From Thalassoroseus pseudoceratinae (lineage in GTDB: Bacteria; Planctomycetota; Planctomycetia; Planctomycetales; Planctomycetaceae): a stretch of 64,000 nucleotides of DNA. Where the stretch lies: positions 1 through 64,000 of the forward strand of contig NZ_JAALXT010000004.1 in assembly GCF_011634775.1 (NCBI RefSeq), in the 5' to 3' direction. The notes beneath the pieces are model-generated. The model was not told the DNA's origin. It was given only the letters and a program-made list of their open reading frames with translations, and ran no database searches. Position numbers and translations under genes: made by a program. Shown here piece by piece: positions 18,014 through 27,898 of the stretch (position 1 is the stretch's first letter; each line of letters opens with the position of its first letter).

Positions 18014-18943
18014 ATGTCGAAACTTATCGTTTTCAATTTTGAACTTCTTCGTCGCGTCGTTGACAGCCGGTCTCCGCAACTCGTGCTTTGTTTCGCGGTG
18101 GTGGCTTGGTCTCATTTGGCATCCGCCGACGAACCTGCAGGCCGATCGAAGCCAACGGCTCTTTTGAAGACCTTCACCGACGAGCTGGTTTCGATCACAC
18201 CGGGCCAGGGGAAGTTTCCAAAGTCCTTCCGCATGGGAAGCGAAGACGGCAAACCCGCCGAACGCCCCGTTCACGAAGTGACGTTTTCCAAACCATTCGC
18301 GATTGGTTGCTACGAAGTTCCACAGAATCTGTACGAAATTGTGATGGGCGAGAATCCCAGCCGATGGAAGGGGCCTCGGAATTCGGTTGAAATGATGTCC
18401 TGGCAAGATGCCAACACATTTTGTAACCGGCTGACGAAATTACTTCGCCAAGAAAAACTCATCGCCGACAACGAACTCATTCGACTGCCCACGGAAGCGG
18501 AATGGGAGTACTGTTGCCGAGCGGGCACCGAGTCGGCTTATAGTTTCGGTGCATTCGCGACGAAACCCGGCGACGTCGGCAAGACGGCCAGTGTTCTCGA
18601 TGCGTACGGTTGGCACACTGGCAATGCCGCCGGCAACGATCCCCCTGTCGGCGCTCTGAAGCCGAACCCGTGGGGACTTTACGACATGCACGGATACCTT
18701 GCGGAATTCGTTGCCGACGACTGGCACGAGAACTATCAAAACGCCCCTGTCGATGGAACAGCATGGGCGACGAAAAAACCAACGAAATCGGCCGCCACTC
18801 GGAAAGTCATCCGCAGTGGATCGTGGCGAGACGCCTATCCAGAATTGCGATCCGCGGCTCGGCAGGCGTTCGGTCAAAACGAAAAAAGCGATGCGGTCGG
18901 GTTCCGATGTGTTAAGAGCACAACCCGGTCAAACAAGAATTGA
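18014..18943 (+). CDS. Secreted SUMF1/formylglycine-generating-enzyme-type protein
   Basis: A 309-residue protein with a signal peptide (a basic start, a hydrophobic stretch near 22-34, and cleavage after ASA near residue 38). The SUMF1/FGE-sulfatase fold follows, with FRMGSEDG, the CYEVPQNLYEIVMG segment, RLPTEAEWEYCCRAGT, NPWGLYDMHGYLAEFV and RSGSWRD. The Cys pair used for oxygen activation in true formylglycine-generating enzymes is not seen in the RSGSWRD region, so it is more likely a ligand-binding or accessory member than a sulfatase activator. Many such paralogues exist in planctomycetes. It is a single gene. Confidence 0.85.
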   Translation: MSKLIVFNFELLRRVVDSRSPQLVLCFAVVAWSHLASADEPAGRSKPTALLKTFTDELVSITPGQGKFPKSFRMGSEDGKPAERPVHEVTFSKPFAIGCYEVPQNLYEIVMGENPSRWKGPRNSVEMMSWQDANTFCNRLTKLLRQEKLIADNELIRLPTEAEWEYCCRAGTESAYSFGAFATKPGDVGKTASVLDAYGWHTGNAAGNDPPVGALKPNPWGLYDMHGYLAEFVADDWHENYQNAPVDGTAWATKKPTKSAATRKVIRSGSWRDAYPELRSAARQAFGQNEKSDAVGFRCVKSTTRSNKN

Positions 18944-19191
18944 GACAAGACTTCACAGAGATTTCACGAAACAGGACTCCTAGATTTCTTGAAATTCCTG
19001 TCTTGACAGAAAAATTTAGATTCCGTCCGGAAGATGGTTTTTTCTCTGAACTTTGGGTATTCTGCACCCCTCAACCCGTAGAGGGGAAAAGATTTCAGAC
19101 AAAAGCACTTCTGGAATTCAAAAAGAGTTGCCCGCCGGTTGTATCGGCTAACGGTAAGATGTGTAGGACTGTGGAATAAGGTTGGAATGCG

Positions 19192-21045
19192 ATGAGCTCC
19201 GACGAACAAGCACCCCGCGACGAAGACACTCAAGAAACGAATCAGCAAACGGCGACTGAAACGCAGGCGGAGCAAAATGCTCCACCGACGCCAACGTCAC
19301 CGGCTGAATCGACCACTCCGGAGCCAACGGCATCGGCTGAAAACGCGAGTTCCGCAGAGAATTCGAGTGGTGATCAGAGTGTCCCGCCGTCGGAACCAAC
19401 GGCGGTAACGCCAACGCCCCCCGAGCCTGTAACGCCCGCGGAACCCGCCAACACACCGGCCGAGCCAACGGCCTCGTCGGAACCTGAGGCAGCAACACCT
19501 GCCGAAGCTGCCAGCGACGAAGACAAGCCGCGCGTGCAAGTTGGTGTGACGTCTGGTTCGGCTAAAGCCGTCCCGAACTTGCAAGCCGGCGATGTGCAAT
19601 CGGCCACCGCTCCAGCACACGTTGAACAAAAAGAAGGCGAGCAACCAGCGTCTCAGAAAGATCCGTCGGCGGAAGTTGTTCCTCCGCAGAAGCCGGTGGA
19701 CATCCCTAAGGCGGACGATCTCGACAAGGATTTGGAATCCCAGATCACCAGCGCCCTGTCGAGCAGCACCAGCGAACCGACTGCGAACGTGCCGGAATCT
19801 TCCGTCGCTCCTGCGGTTCCCGCAGGTGGTGAGACCGAATCCGCCACGCCAGCAACCCCGCCCGAAGACGCGGCACCGAAGTCCGAAGAAGAACTCGAAC
19901 CACGTCAAAAACTCAAAGCGAAAGTGCAATCCATCAGCGACGACGACGTTTTCGTCGATGTCGGTTTGCGTTCGCCGGGCTTGGTTTCGTTACGACAGTT
20001 CGACAAAAACAAGCCACCGGAAGTTGGTCAAGAACTGACCGTCTCTGTCGATCGCTATGACGCAGAGAATGGATTGATCCACGTCAGCCTTCCTCGTGGC
20101 AAACGAAAAGTCGGTGCCGACTGGAGTGCCGTGGAAGTCGGTCAACTCGTCGACGCCACAGTCACCAAGAGCAACAAAGGCGGCTTGGAAGTTAACATCA
20201 GTTCGCTTCGAGGTTTCCTACCAGCTAGCCAAGTCGATCTGCAATACGTTTCAGACTTGGAACCATTTGTCGGTCAAAAGCTGACCGTCAAAGTGATGGA
20301 AGTGAACCCGGCGAAACGCAATCTGATCGTGAGTCGTCGCGAGTATCTCAAGATCGAGCGTGAGGAACAGGAAAAAGAGCTCTGGGAAAAACTATCCCTC
20401 GGGCAAACCTTCACCGGCACGATCAAGACCATCAAAGACTACGGTGCCTTTGTTGACATCGGTGGTGCGGATGGCTTCTTGCACATCGGCGAAATCAGCT
20501 GGACGCGAATCCGTCACCCCAGCGATGTCCTGAAAGAAGGACAGCAATGCGAAGTCCAAGTGATTTCGCTTGACGCCGATCGCAAGCGAATCGGGCTGGG
20601 AATGAAACAGCTCAAACGAAATCCATGGGAAACGGTGGAAAGCACTTACCCAACGGATTCAACGGTCAGCGGTCGGGTCACACGGGTTACCGATTTCGGT
20701 GCTTTCGTCGAGTTGGAACCCGGCGTGGAAGGGTTGGTTCACATCAGCGAACTGGACCATCGTCGCGTGAATCGTGTGGCTGACGTCCTGAAAGAAGGCG
20801 ACACTTCAGAATTCAAAGTTCTTGAAGTGGATCCCAACAAGAAACGCATTAGCCTTTCGCTCAAAGCACTCAAGGAAGTGCCCGAAGAGTTCAAAAAGAA
20901 GACTGACGAAGAGATGGCTCCCGGTGGCGACAAACCTTACAAACGCCAACGCAAAGGTCCGTTAAAAGGTGGTTACGCACCGAAGGGCGGAGGCGGAAAA
21001 CCCAGCAGCGGTGGCGGCTTGTTCGGCAACCCGGATGACTTTTAG
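19192..21045 (+). CDS. S1 domain RNA-binding protein (ribosomal protein S1-like)
   Basis: A 617-residue protein. Residues 1-230 are a low-complexity, acidic region rich in Ala, Pro, Thr and Glu. Four S1 domains follow at about 236-300, 318-385, 400-472 and 485-560, with [10 protein letters not shown] and [21 protein letters not shown] typical of S1 proteins. A Gly/Lys-rich tail ([17 protein letters not shown]) ends it. Proteins of this type bind mRNA and assist translation initiation on the 30S subunit. True bS1 usually has six domains, so it may be bS1 itself in this lineage or an S1 paralogue. An AAGG ribosome binding site precedes the start. The gene ends before a hairpin terminator. Confidence 0.85.
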   Translation: MSSDEQAPRDEDTQETNQQTATETQAEQNAPPTPTSPAESTTPEPTASAENASSAENSSGDQSVPPSEPTAVTPTPPEPVTPAEPANTPAEPTASSEPEAATPAEAASDEDKPRVQVGVTSGSAKAVPNLQAGDVQSATAPAHVEQKEGEQPASQKDPSAEVVPPQKPVDIPKADDLDKDLESQITSALSSSTSEPTANVPESSVAPAVPAGGETESATPATPPEDAAPKSEEELEPRQKLKAKVQSISDDDVFVDVGLRSPGLVSLRQFDKNKPPEVGQELTVSVDRYDAENGLIHVSLPRGKRKVGADWSAVEVGQLVDATVTKSNKGGLEVNISSLRGFLPASQVDLQYVSDLEPFVGQKLTVKVMEVNPAKRNLIVSRREYLKIEREEQEKELWEKLSLGQTFTGTIKTIKDYGAFVDIGGADGFLHIGEISWTRIRHPSDVLKEGQQCEVQVISLDADRKRIGLGMKQLKRNPWETVESTYPTDSTVSGRVTRVTDFGAFVELEPGVEGLVHISELDHRRVNRVADVLKEGDTSEFKVLEVDPNKKRISLSLKALKEVPEEFKKKTDEEMAPGGDKPYKRQRKGPLKGGYAPKGGGGKPSSGGGLFGNPDDF

Positions 21046-21170
21046 ACCGTATTACAGTGTTCTAGGCCCGTGGCGGGCGTGAAGATGCGTGCGTTTTCCG
21101 GCCGCCACAAGACTGCACCCACTGCGATCTTGAGTGAACTGTCCTCGATCTCTCGCCGAAAAATTGAAAA

Positions 21171-21202
21171 GCCCGCTGGTGACACGCCAGCGGGCTTTTT
21201 TT
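21171..21202. terminator. Strong bidirectional hairpin terminator
   Basis: Arms GCCCGCTGG (21171-21179) and CCAGCGGGC (21187-21195) are followed by seven Ts on the plus strand and preceded by AAAA, so it can end both the S1-domain gene and argD, which converge here. Confidence 0.9.
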
Positions 21203-21219
21203 GTTGATCGGTGGTTTGG

Positions 21220-22434
21220 TTACGCACTCACGGAGACTTCGTCGGCAAGCTCCCGCAGAACGTTCGCGAGGATGGCACAGCCTTCATCGACTTCTTCCGG
21301 AGTCACGTTGATGGCGGGCAACAATCGCACGACCGTGTCGTGTGTCGCATTGACAAGCAAGCCCCGCTCCATGCATTTTCCGACCACAGGCGTCGCAGCG
21401 ACGGTCAGATCCAACCCAATCATCATGCCCTGAATTCGCAGTTCCGAAATGATAGGAAGTTCGGCCATCAGAGCTTCAAAATGCTCGCGAAATCGATCGG
21501 CCATTTGCAGGCAGTGTTCGAGCAAGCCTTCCGCTTCGATCGTTTCCGCCGTGGCGATTCCCGCCGCCATCGCAAGCGGATTTCCACCGAACGTGCTGGC
21601 GTGCGTGCCTGGTTTCAAACTTGGAGCCACTTCATCGGTTGCCAAGAACGCCCCGCAAGCGACACCACCCGCCAGACCTTTCGCCAGCGTCATGATGTCC
21701 GGCTGAACGCCCCAATGTTGATGGGCAAACCAAGCTCCCGTGCGGCCCATGCCGGCTTGAACTTCATCGAAGATCAGCAAGCAATTCGCCTCATCCGCGA
21801 TCTGCCGCAATCCTGCCAGAAACTCGTCACTCGGCAAATTCACGCCGCCTTCCCCTTGGATCGGTTCGACCAAGATTGCACAGGTTTCGTCATCGACCAG
21901 CGAACGCACGGCTTCCAAATTGTTGAACGGTGCGTATCGAAAACCGGGGAGCAGGGGACCGATCCCTTGATGATATTTCGGCTGTCCGGTCGCGGAGATC
22001 GCGCCGAACGTCCGCCCGTGAAAGCTGTTCTCGAACGTGATGATTCGATGCCGTCCAGGACCTCCGTGCAACCGGGCCAACTTGATCGCTCCTTCAATCG
22101 CTTCGGCACCGCTGTTGCAAAAGAAGGCTTTGCCAAAGGCCCGAGTCGAAAGAATCTCCGCGAATCGTCCTTGGGCTTCAGTGTACCAGGTATTTGGCAC
22201 GTGAATCAGTTTTGCAACCTGTTCTTGCAACGCTTCCACAACGCGGGGCGGACAGTAGCCAAGCACATTGCAGCCCCAGCCAGGGAACAAGTCGAGATAG
22301 CAATTCCCCTCCGCATCCCAGACCCGCGAACCTTCGCCACGCACTAAACAAATCGGATACCGTCCGTAATTGGGAATCACAAACTGTTCAAACTGGGCGA
22401 TCACATTCGGGCTGGTTACGTCGGTGGTGGTCAC
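21220..22434 (-). CDS. argD: Acetylornithine aminotransferase
   Basis: A 404-residue class III, PLP-dependent aminotransferase. The cofactor motif is seen as [15 protein letters not shown] (Asp holds the pyridine nitrogen) followed by [11 protein letters not shown], with the Lys forming the Schiff base. The family [12 protein letters not shown] segment is near residue 140. The gene lies just downstream of argB on the same strand, which points to N-acetylornithine as substrate in arginine synthesis; succinyldiaminopimelate is an alternative. It starts with GTG, and AAGGAA sits seven bases upstream. It ends at the shared terminator with the S1-domain gene. Confidence 0.92.
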   Translation of the reverse strand: MTTTDVTSPNVIAQFEQFVIPNYGRYPICLVRGEGSRVWDAEGNCYLDLFPGWGCNVLGYCPPRVVEALQEQVAKLIHVPNTWYTEAQGRFAEILSTRAFGKAFFCNSGAEAIEGAIKLARLHGGPGRHRIITFENSFHGRTFGAISATGQPKYHQGIGPLLPGFRYAPFNNLEAVRSLVDDETCAILVEPIQGEGGVNLPSDEFLAGLRQIADEANCLLIFDEVQAGMGRTGAWFAHQHWGVQPDIMTLAKGLAGGVACGAFLATDEVAPSLKPGTHASTFGGNPLAMAAGIATAETIEAEGLLEHCLQMADRFREHFEALMAELPIISELRIQGMMIGLDLTVAATPVVGKCMERGLLVNATHDTVVRLLPAINVTPEEVDEGCAILANVLRELADEVSVSA

Positions 22435-22542
22435 GATGGTTCCTTAACGAACTGCAATAGAGGAGCGGACAGAATCGATCTTAAACGGACAAAGCGGACC
22501 GGGAAATGGTTCAGCGGATTTCTCCGCAAAGTTGCGAGGCGT

Positions 22543-23460
22543 TTACAAAACAATTTCCGTGCCAACGCCGGTATTCGAATAAATCTCAAGCAATACCGAG
22601 TGCGGCATCCGCCCATCGACGATGTGTACTTTTTTCACGCCGGCCTGCAACGCTTCGATAGCGGCATCGACTTTTGGCACCATTCCGGAATCGATCACGC
22701 CTTCCGCGATCAGTTGCCGACATTGGTCCGCGGTCAAATGGGAGATGAGCGTACTCGGGTCGTTCTTATCTCGAAAGATGCCAGGCACGTCGGAGAGGAA
22801 CACCAGTTTTTCGGATTGCATCATGCCCGCGACCGCAGCAGCGGCGGTATCGGCGTTCACATTCAATTTTCCACCGTCGGCATCGAGCACAACGGACGGA
22901 ATCACCGGAATGCAACCGGATCGGCAAGTGTCTTCGATTAAACTGCGGTCGATGGAAACGACTTTCCCGACGGCTCCCAGGTCGAGTGATTCACCGTTCT
23001 CACCCGGCAACTCGATCCGTTCACCCACGAGGGCGTTTTGCGTCAGGTAGCTGAGTTCCACAGCTCGTCCGCCGGATTTCCGAATCAATCGGACCAGTGA
23101 TCGGCAAATATCACGGGCGAGGACTTCAGCCACGATGTCCAAGGTTTTTTCATCGGTGTACCGTCGTCCTTGGACAAAATGCGGAGCGATTCCCGCAGCG
23201 GTCATTGCGGCGGAAATTGCTTTGCCGCCACCGTGTAACAACACCGGACGCATCCCCACGGTTTCCATGAAGACCACGTCTGTCAGGAAGCTGCGAACAG
23301 CGTCTGATTGTTCTAACGCACTTCCGCCAAACTTGATGACGACATGCTGACCGCGAAATCGCCGAATCCAACTCAGCGCCTCAATAAGGACGCCCGCCTT
23401 ACGGATGGCTTCGTCGTGGGTTTCAACTTCGGAGCTTGTCACGGTTTGCACTCCCAACAC
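22543..23460 (-). CDS. argB: Acetylglutamate kinase
   Basis: A 305-residue amino-acid-kinase fold protein. The ATP site is seen as [11 protein letters not shown] near residue 40, the substrate loop as [13 protein letters not shown] near 77, and the C-terminal part carries [14 protein letters not shown] and [10 protein letters not shown]. It phosphorylates N-acetyl-L-glutamate, the second step of arginine synthesis, in the cytoplasm. It is upstream of argD by 108 bases on the same strand, so the two form an operon. The N-terminal ~25 residues extend beyond the usual start and may include an arginine-sensing helix or simply an upstream start choice. Confidence 0.95.
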   Translation of the reverse strand: MLGVQTVTSSEVETHDEAIRKAGVLIEALSWIRRFRGQHVVIKFGGSALEQSDAVRSFLTDVVFMETVGMRPVLLHGGGKAISAAMTAAGIAPHFVQGRRYTDEKTLDIVAEVLARDICRSLVRLIRKSGGRAVELSYLTQNALVGERIELPGENGESLDLGAVGKVVSIDRSLIEDTCRSGCIPVIPSVVLDADGGKLNVNADTAAAAVAGMMQSEKLVFLSDVPGIFRDKNDPSTLISHLTADQCRQLIAEGVIDSGMVPKVDAAIEALQAGVKKVHIVDGRMPHSVLLEIYSNTGVGTEIVL

Positions 23461-23596
23461 CGGGAAAAACCGCCTATTGTAGAGTCCGCCGGTCGAGTGT
23501 CAATTTTCGCCGAAGGATCTTTGCTCAACTGCGACATACACACTTGGAAATCAAGGATGATCACCACACACAATCATTTTCTGAGAGGAATCACGA

Positions 23597-24223
23597 TTGT
23601 CCTCTCCCAATGAATCCATTGAGTTCGATCACGACTGGCATACCCGAGCACTCTCAGGCGATGCGAACGCCGTTACGCAATTGGCGCAGCGAACCATCAA
23701 TCCATTGTTCGCGTTTTGCCTGCATCGACTGCGGGGAGATCGCCATTTGTGCGAGGAAGTTGTGCAGGAAGTCTTGTTACGGGCTTTGCGTGAACTCCCG
23801 AAGTACGACCCAGAGCGATCGGCAAACGAAATTTTTCCGTGGCTTCAGGGATTGGCCCGGAATGAAATTCGTCGCAAACTCGATCAGGAAAAGCAGTCCG
23901 CACGATGGCAAGCCGTTTGGCAGCGAATCGATCAGGACTTGTTCGCCGAGTTGGCACGGATAGAATCCCAACCCATCAACCAAACTGCTTTGGATCGACA
24001 GGAAACCGAGACGTTGGTCAACGCAGCATTGTCGCAACTTCCGCCTCACTATCGGGATACGCTCGCCGGTAAGTATTTGCATGGTCGAAGCGTACGCGAG
24101 ATTGCAGCGAAACTGCATGTGACCGAGAAGACGATTGAATCCCGTTTGACGCGGGCACGAACCGCGTTCCGTGTTGCGTTCGTATCTCTCGCGAAGTCGA
24201 TGAATTTGGAATTTGAAGGCTAA
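23597..24223 (+). CDS. ECF-type sigma-70 family RNA polymerase sigma factor
   Basis: A 208-residue sigma factor. Region 2 is visible as CLHRLRGDRHLCEEVVQEVLLRA with the following FPWLQGLARNEIRRKL, and region 4 as LPPHYRDTLAGKYLHGRSVREIAAKLHVTEKTIESRLTRAR, a helix-turn-helix for the -35 element. It should direct RNA polymerase to a small regulon. The gene 41 bases downstream encodes a one-pass membrane protein that could act as its anti-sigma factor, a typical ECF arrangement. It is divergent from argB; the shared spacer is 136 bases. Confidence 0.93.
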   Translation: MSSPNESIEFDHDWHTRALSGDANAVTQLAQRTINPLFAFCLHRLRGDRHLCEEVVQEVLLRALRELPKYDPERSANEIFPWLQGLARNEIRRKLDQEKQSARWQAVWQRIDQDLFAELARIESQPINQTALDRQETETLVNAALSQLPPHYRDTLAGKYLHGRSVREIAAKLHVTEKTIESRLTRARTAFRVAFVSLAKSMNLEFEG

Positions 24224-24264
24224 GATTCGTCGGCTCGATCAAATGTCGAATTAAGCAATGTCCC

Positions 24265-25065
24265 ATGTCCAATTCACAACCGAGTCGCAACGATGTCACA
24301 AACTCCTCAGAAGCAAACGTGGAGAATCTTTTGGCTCGCATGAGTTCGGCGGACCGTCCCGATGCGGAATTCGTGACCCGATTGCAAACCGAAATGTGCC
24401 AGGAAGCCAAGCGATTAGCCGATTCTCGAGCCGCTAAACTTCCGGCGGCAAATCCCTTTCGGTGGCGTTTCGCGTTGCCAACCGTGGCGGCGGTTGCAGT
24501 CGTGTTCCTGCTGGGATACTGGGTTGGAGTTCAACACAACCAAACGGTGGATCACCCGATTGTGAAGTCCCGTACGTTGGTCAACGCCTCGGATGAAACG
24601 CCCGCCCCCCCGAACACCATGACGAAACCGATTTCCGTTGCGGTGATGGCTTCACCGCGAATTCCGTTTCACCGGCAACTCACGACGGTTGGGCCGGAGA
24701 ATGCGGTTTGCCTGTCCTACGATGATCTGGCTGTTCCACCGAAATCGAGTGCAGCTGGTCTGAATACCCAGAAGCTACAACCGCTTTCGGGACAACGAGT
24801 TCGTATTCGCGGGTTCATGCGTCCGAGCTTCGAGGAAACCGACCTCACCCGGTTTTGGTTGGCGCGAGACAATCAGTTTTGCTGCTTCGGCCCGAATCCA
24901 AAACTGTGCGACATTATCCGGGTGACGCTCCGCGATGGATCGACGACGGATTATATCGAAGGTCGGCCGTTCGATGTCGTTGGGGTTTTGCACATCGATT
25001 CCAAAACCGACGATCAAACCCCCGAATTGCTGACACTGAACGATGCCATTGTGGTTTCCCGGTAA
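24265..25065 (+). CDS. Single-pass membrane protein, possible anti-sigma factor
   Basis: A 266-residue protein. It has a hydrophilic N-terminal 68 residues, one membrane helix (about 69-90, FALPTVAAVAVVFLLGYWVG) and an external C-terminal domain. That domain resembles DUF3299-like proteins: LSGQRVRIRGFMRP, FWLARDNQFCCFGPNPKLCD with a Cys-Cys pair, and FDVVGVLHI. The topology and its position just after an ECF sigma factor suggest an anti-sigma role, but the N-terminus lacks a clear zinc-binding anti-sigma motif. The two functions could be combined in one protein. It is convergent with rsmE, with a 13-base gap. Confidence 0.65.
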   Translation: MSNSQPSRNDVTNSSEANVENLLARMSSADRPDAEFVTRLQTEMCQEAKRLADSRAAKLPAANPFRWRFALPTVAAVAVVFLLGYWVGVQHNQTVDHPIVKSRTLVNASDETPAPPNTMTKPISVAVMASPRIPFHRQLTTVGPENAVCLSYDDLAVPPKSSAAGLNTQKLQPLSGQRVRIRGFMRPSFEETDLTRFWLARDNQFCCFGPNPKLCDIIRVTLRDGSTTDYIEGRPFDVVGVLHIDSKTDDQTPELLTLNDAIVVSR

Positions 25066-25078
25066 GGTCACTTCACGT

Positions 25079-25786
25079 TCAGCGATTCAACCCAAACACT
25101 GCCGCAACCGCCAGAGCGGCTGTTTCAATGCGGAGAATGCGAGGACCAAGCGAGATGGGAGTCGCACCGGCCGCCATTGCTTGATCGACTTCCCCATTCG
25201 TCAGACCGCCCTCGGGACCAATCACGATGAGATGTTCGGCCGCGTCGGTTTCCCAGTTGGCGGCTTGCCAATCGGTTCCCGTCGGATGAGCCACCCAACA
25301 GGTGCACTTTGGAACCCATTTCTCAAGCAATTCGTCCCAAGCCGTCGGAGCGGTAATTTCCATCAACCGATTTCGCCGAGACTGCTTGCACGCCGCAATG
25401 ACGGTTTGCCGCATCTTATCTAACTTGCCATCACGGGGATTCACGACGCCGCGTCGGGTTTCGAGCGGGATCAGCTGATCCACCCCCAACTCGGTTGCCT
25501 TCTCGACCAACCAGCGGAAACGGTCCCCCTTGGGGGGAGCGACGGCGAGCGTCAGAGTTGGTGTCGTAATTGGCTCGGTCGGAAGTTTCTCGTCGATTTG
25601 TAGAGTAACTTTTCGTTTTTCGATCCGTTCGACGCTGGCCGTCACCGAACGACCGTTTCCATCGAAGACCTCGACCATTTCCCCAACATTCTTCCGCAAC
25701 ACCTTGGACAAATGGCGGGCCTCCATCTCATCGAGCGTAACTGATGGGGCGTTCCAGTCGAGTTCAGCGGCGAAGAATCGGTCCAT
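25079..25786 (-). CDS. rsmE: 16S rRNA (uracil-1498-N3)-methyltransferase
   Basis: A 235-residue SPOUT-class methyltransferase. An N-terminal PUA-like domain (to about residue 70) binds RNA. The knotted C-terminal domain shows LIVIGPEGGLTNGEV and LGPRILRIETAALAV, the SAM-binding signature of RsmE. It methylates N3 of U1498 in 16S rRNA in the 30S subunit. Length is normal for the family. It is read on the minus strand and divergent from the ExeA-like gene, with 142 bases between the starts. Confidence 0.95.
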   Translation of the reverse strand: MDRFFAAELDWNAPSVTLDEMEARHLSKVLRKNVGEMVEVFDGNGRSVTASVERIEKRKVTLQIDEKLPTEPITTPTLTLAVAPPKGDRFRWLVEKATELGVDQLIPLETRRGVVNPRDGKLDKMRQTVIAACKQSRRNRLMEITAPTAWDELLEKWVPKCTCWVAHPTGTDWQAANWETDAAEHLIVIGPEGGLTNGEVDQAMAAGATPISLGPRILRIETAALAVAAVFGLNR

Positions 25787-25928
25787 CGATCTTTTGAGAT
25801 TCCGGTCGAGAAAACGGGGAAGAGGTTCATGGGCGCGCGAATTTATACCGATTATAACAATACGATGGATTCGGATGCCATCGGTGTCACGTTTTATGAC
25901 GACGCTTGAGCCGATTCGAGGGTTCGGA

Positions 25929-26756
25929 ATGTACGCCAGCTATTGGGGGTTGGAAACGGCTCCTTTCTCGAAGTCGCATGACATTCGTCACTTCCACGAA
26001 AGTGAAGTTCACGAAGAAGCACTGTCGCGGTTGTTGTACCTCATTGAGGAACGTCGCCGCTGCGGTTTGCTCTGTGGCGGACCGGGCACGGGGAAATCCC
26101 TGTTGCTCAAAATTGTCGACGACCAAGTGCGTCGCTCCCAACGCCAGAGCGTCTTGATGAACTTGCCCGGTCTGACCGGCGAGGAAATTCCGCGACGGCT
26201 CGCCCAGGAACTTGGCATCTACCCCGTCCCGACGGATATTTTTCGGGCGTGGACAGCCGTCGAAGACCATTTGCTGTCGATGTTGGCGTTTGAGCACCAA
26301 GCTGTCGTCATTTTCGATGGTTTGGAACGTGCCGGAAGCGGTGGATTAGAAGCCGTCGAACGACTCGTTCAACTCGCCGATAACGTCGCCGGTGGGCTTA
26401 CGGTGATTCTGGCAACCCGGGCAGAGCGTTTGCCAGCCGGAGCGGCTCGTGTGGCGGAACAAATTGATTTGCGTGCCGATCTTATTCCCCTCGATACCAC
26501 GCAGATCGCGGATTATGTGACCGACATTTTGGCCCAATGCGGCCGGACCGATGTCACATTCACGCCGGAAGCATTCCGAAAACTTGCGGAACTTTCTGAA
26601 GGGATTCCCCGAGCCATCGACCGTCTGGCCGACCTGTCGATGTTGGCCGCAATGAGCGAAGACATGCCCTACGTGGACGAATCCATTCTCGAGCAAGTGG
26701 CCGCCGAGTTGCAGCCGCAATCTGAGCGAGTCGCGCAACCGGTGAGTTTTAGTTGA
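25929..26756 (+). CDS. ExeA/TniB-like AAA ATPase
   Basis: A 275-residue ATPase. It opens with the family's MYASYWGLETAPFSKSHDIR, then Walker A GGPGTGKS (near residue 53), Walker B AVVIFDGLE, a sensor I-like TVILATRAE and a C-terminal lid with FRKLAELSEGIPRAIDRLADL. Such ATPases energise assembly of secretion or pilus machines, or assist transposition. No transposase or secretion gene is adjacent, so it could also be a general planctomycete ExeA paralogue. GAGGG lies eight bases before the start; an alternative ATG at 25896 is in frame but has no ribosome binding site. The next gene begins 15 bases later on the same strand. Confidence 0.8.
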   Translation: MYASYWGLETAPFSKSHDIRHFHESEVHEEALSRLLYLIEERRRCGLLCGGPGTGKSLLLKIVDDQVRRSQRQSVLMNLPGLTGEEIPRRLAQELGIYPVPTDIFRAWTAVEDHLLSMLAFEHQAVVIFDGLERAGSGGLEAVERLVQLADNVAGGLTVILATRAERLPAGAARVAEQIDLRADLIPLDTTQIADYVTDILAQCGRTDVTFTPEAFRKLAELSEGIPRAIDRLADLSMLAAMSEDMPYVDESILEQVAAELQPQSERVAQPVSFS

Positions 26757-26771
26757 TTGAAACGAGACGCC

Positions 26772-27791
26772 ATGCGGACGCTCGGTTTGGATATTGGTGG
26801 CGCGAACATCAAAGCCGCCGATGTTGACGGTATGGCTCGGTCAATGGCGTTCCCACTGTGGGAGCAACCCGATCGCCTTTCCGAAGTCCTGCGGGATTTC
26901 ATCGCGGAATTCCCACCACCGGATCGGTTTGCCGTCACGATGACCGGCGAATTGGCCGACTGCTTTCGAACAAAAGCGGATGGTGTTGACTCAATCCTCG
27001 CAGCCGTTGAGCAAGTTGCTAACGACCGACCGATTGTCGTCTGGCAAACGGGGGCGGAATTCGTCAGCCCCGAAGTCGCCCGAGAAATTCCCCTGCTCGT
27101 TGCGGCGGCGAATTGGCACGCGTTGGCAACGTGGGTTGGACGGATACTTCCCGCGGACTCGTTCGCGATTCTACTCGACGTCGGCAGCACGACCACCGAT
27201 GTCATTCCGCTGACGAATGGCGTCCCGACTCCAACCGGCTTGACCGACACCGAACGTCTGTGTTCCGGAGAGTTGGTGTATACGGGCGTCCACCGCACAC
27301 CAATCGTGGCCTTGGCGAATGAAGTTCCCTGGCGAGATGGGCATTGCTCGCTGGCGGCGGAGTTATTCGCCACCACACAAGATGTCTACCTTCTGACCGG
27401 CGAACTTCCAGAGGAACCCACCAACTCCGACACTGCCAACAATCGCCCCGCGACACGTGAGGCCGCCTGCGACCGATTGGCAAGAATGCTCTGTGCCGAC
27501 ACTACAGAGGTCGCGGAAGAAGAAATCACGTCGCTGGCTCACGATCTTTCGGCCATCCAAATTCGTCGTATCCTCTCGTCCATCGATCAAGTGCTCGCCA
27601 CGCAAGCTTCTGTTCCAACGCACGTCTTGACGTCTGGCTCCGGCTCTTTTCTGGCCGAGCGTGTGACTCAAACGCATCCACAACTCCGAACGTGTGAACA
27701 CGTCGATTTGGCCCGGATGTTTGCCGACCGTATCTCCGAAGCCGCATGCGCATTTGCGGTTGCTCGACTGGCTGTCGAACGCGACGTTTGA
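26772..27791 (+). CDS. H4MPT-linked C1 transfer pathway protein (hydantoinase/oxoprolinase-like)
   Basis: A 339-residue protein of the actin/hexokinase-like fold. It carries the N-terminal phosphate-binding motif LGLDIGGANIKAADVDG and a second motif LLDVGSTTTDVIPLTNG, both typical of the family linked to tetrahydromethanopterin-dependent C1 transfer. In methanogens a homologue (MfnF) catalyses a late step of methanofuran synthesis. Many planctomycetes carry H4MPT C1-pathway genes, so a methanofuran or H4MPT role is plausible here, though no other pathway gene is visible in the window. It begins 15 bases after the ATPase gene and is probably co-transcribed with it. Confidence 0.85.
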   Translation: MRTLGLDIGGANIKAADVDGMARSMAFPLWEQPDRLSEVLRDFIAEFPPPDRFAVTMTGELADCFRTKADGVDSILAAVEQVANDRPIVVWQTGAEFVSPEVAREIPLLVAAANWHALATWVGRILPADSFAILLDVGSTTTDVIPLTNGVPTPTGLTDTERLCSGELVYTGVHRTPIVALANEVPWRDGHCSLAAELFATTQDVYLLTGELPEEPTNSDTANNRPATREAACDRLARMLCADTTEVAEEEITSLAHDLSAIQIRRILSSIDQVLATQASVPTHVLTSGSGSFLAERVTQTHPQLRTCEHVDLARMFADRISEAACAFAVARLAVERDV

Positions 27792-27898
27792 CGCCTGCGA
27801 ACCGACCCGCCAAACTGTCTCTCAACACAAGCAGTTTGCAGCGATCAAGCAGCTCGCAGAGACGTCACGCGCAATTATCGGAAACGGAAGAAAGAAAC

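Noticed and set aside
18944-19191. TTGACA at 19013-19018 as the -35 element of the S1-domain gene
   Set aside because: No fitting -10 element at 16-18 bases; planctomycete promoters are also not well predicted by this consensus.
21211-22347. Plus-strand open frame of 378 codons opposite argD
   Set aside because: argD carries the PLP motifs; the opposite frame has no recognisable features.
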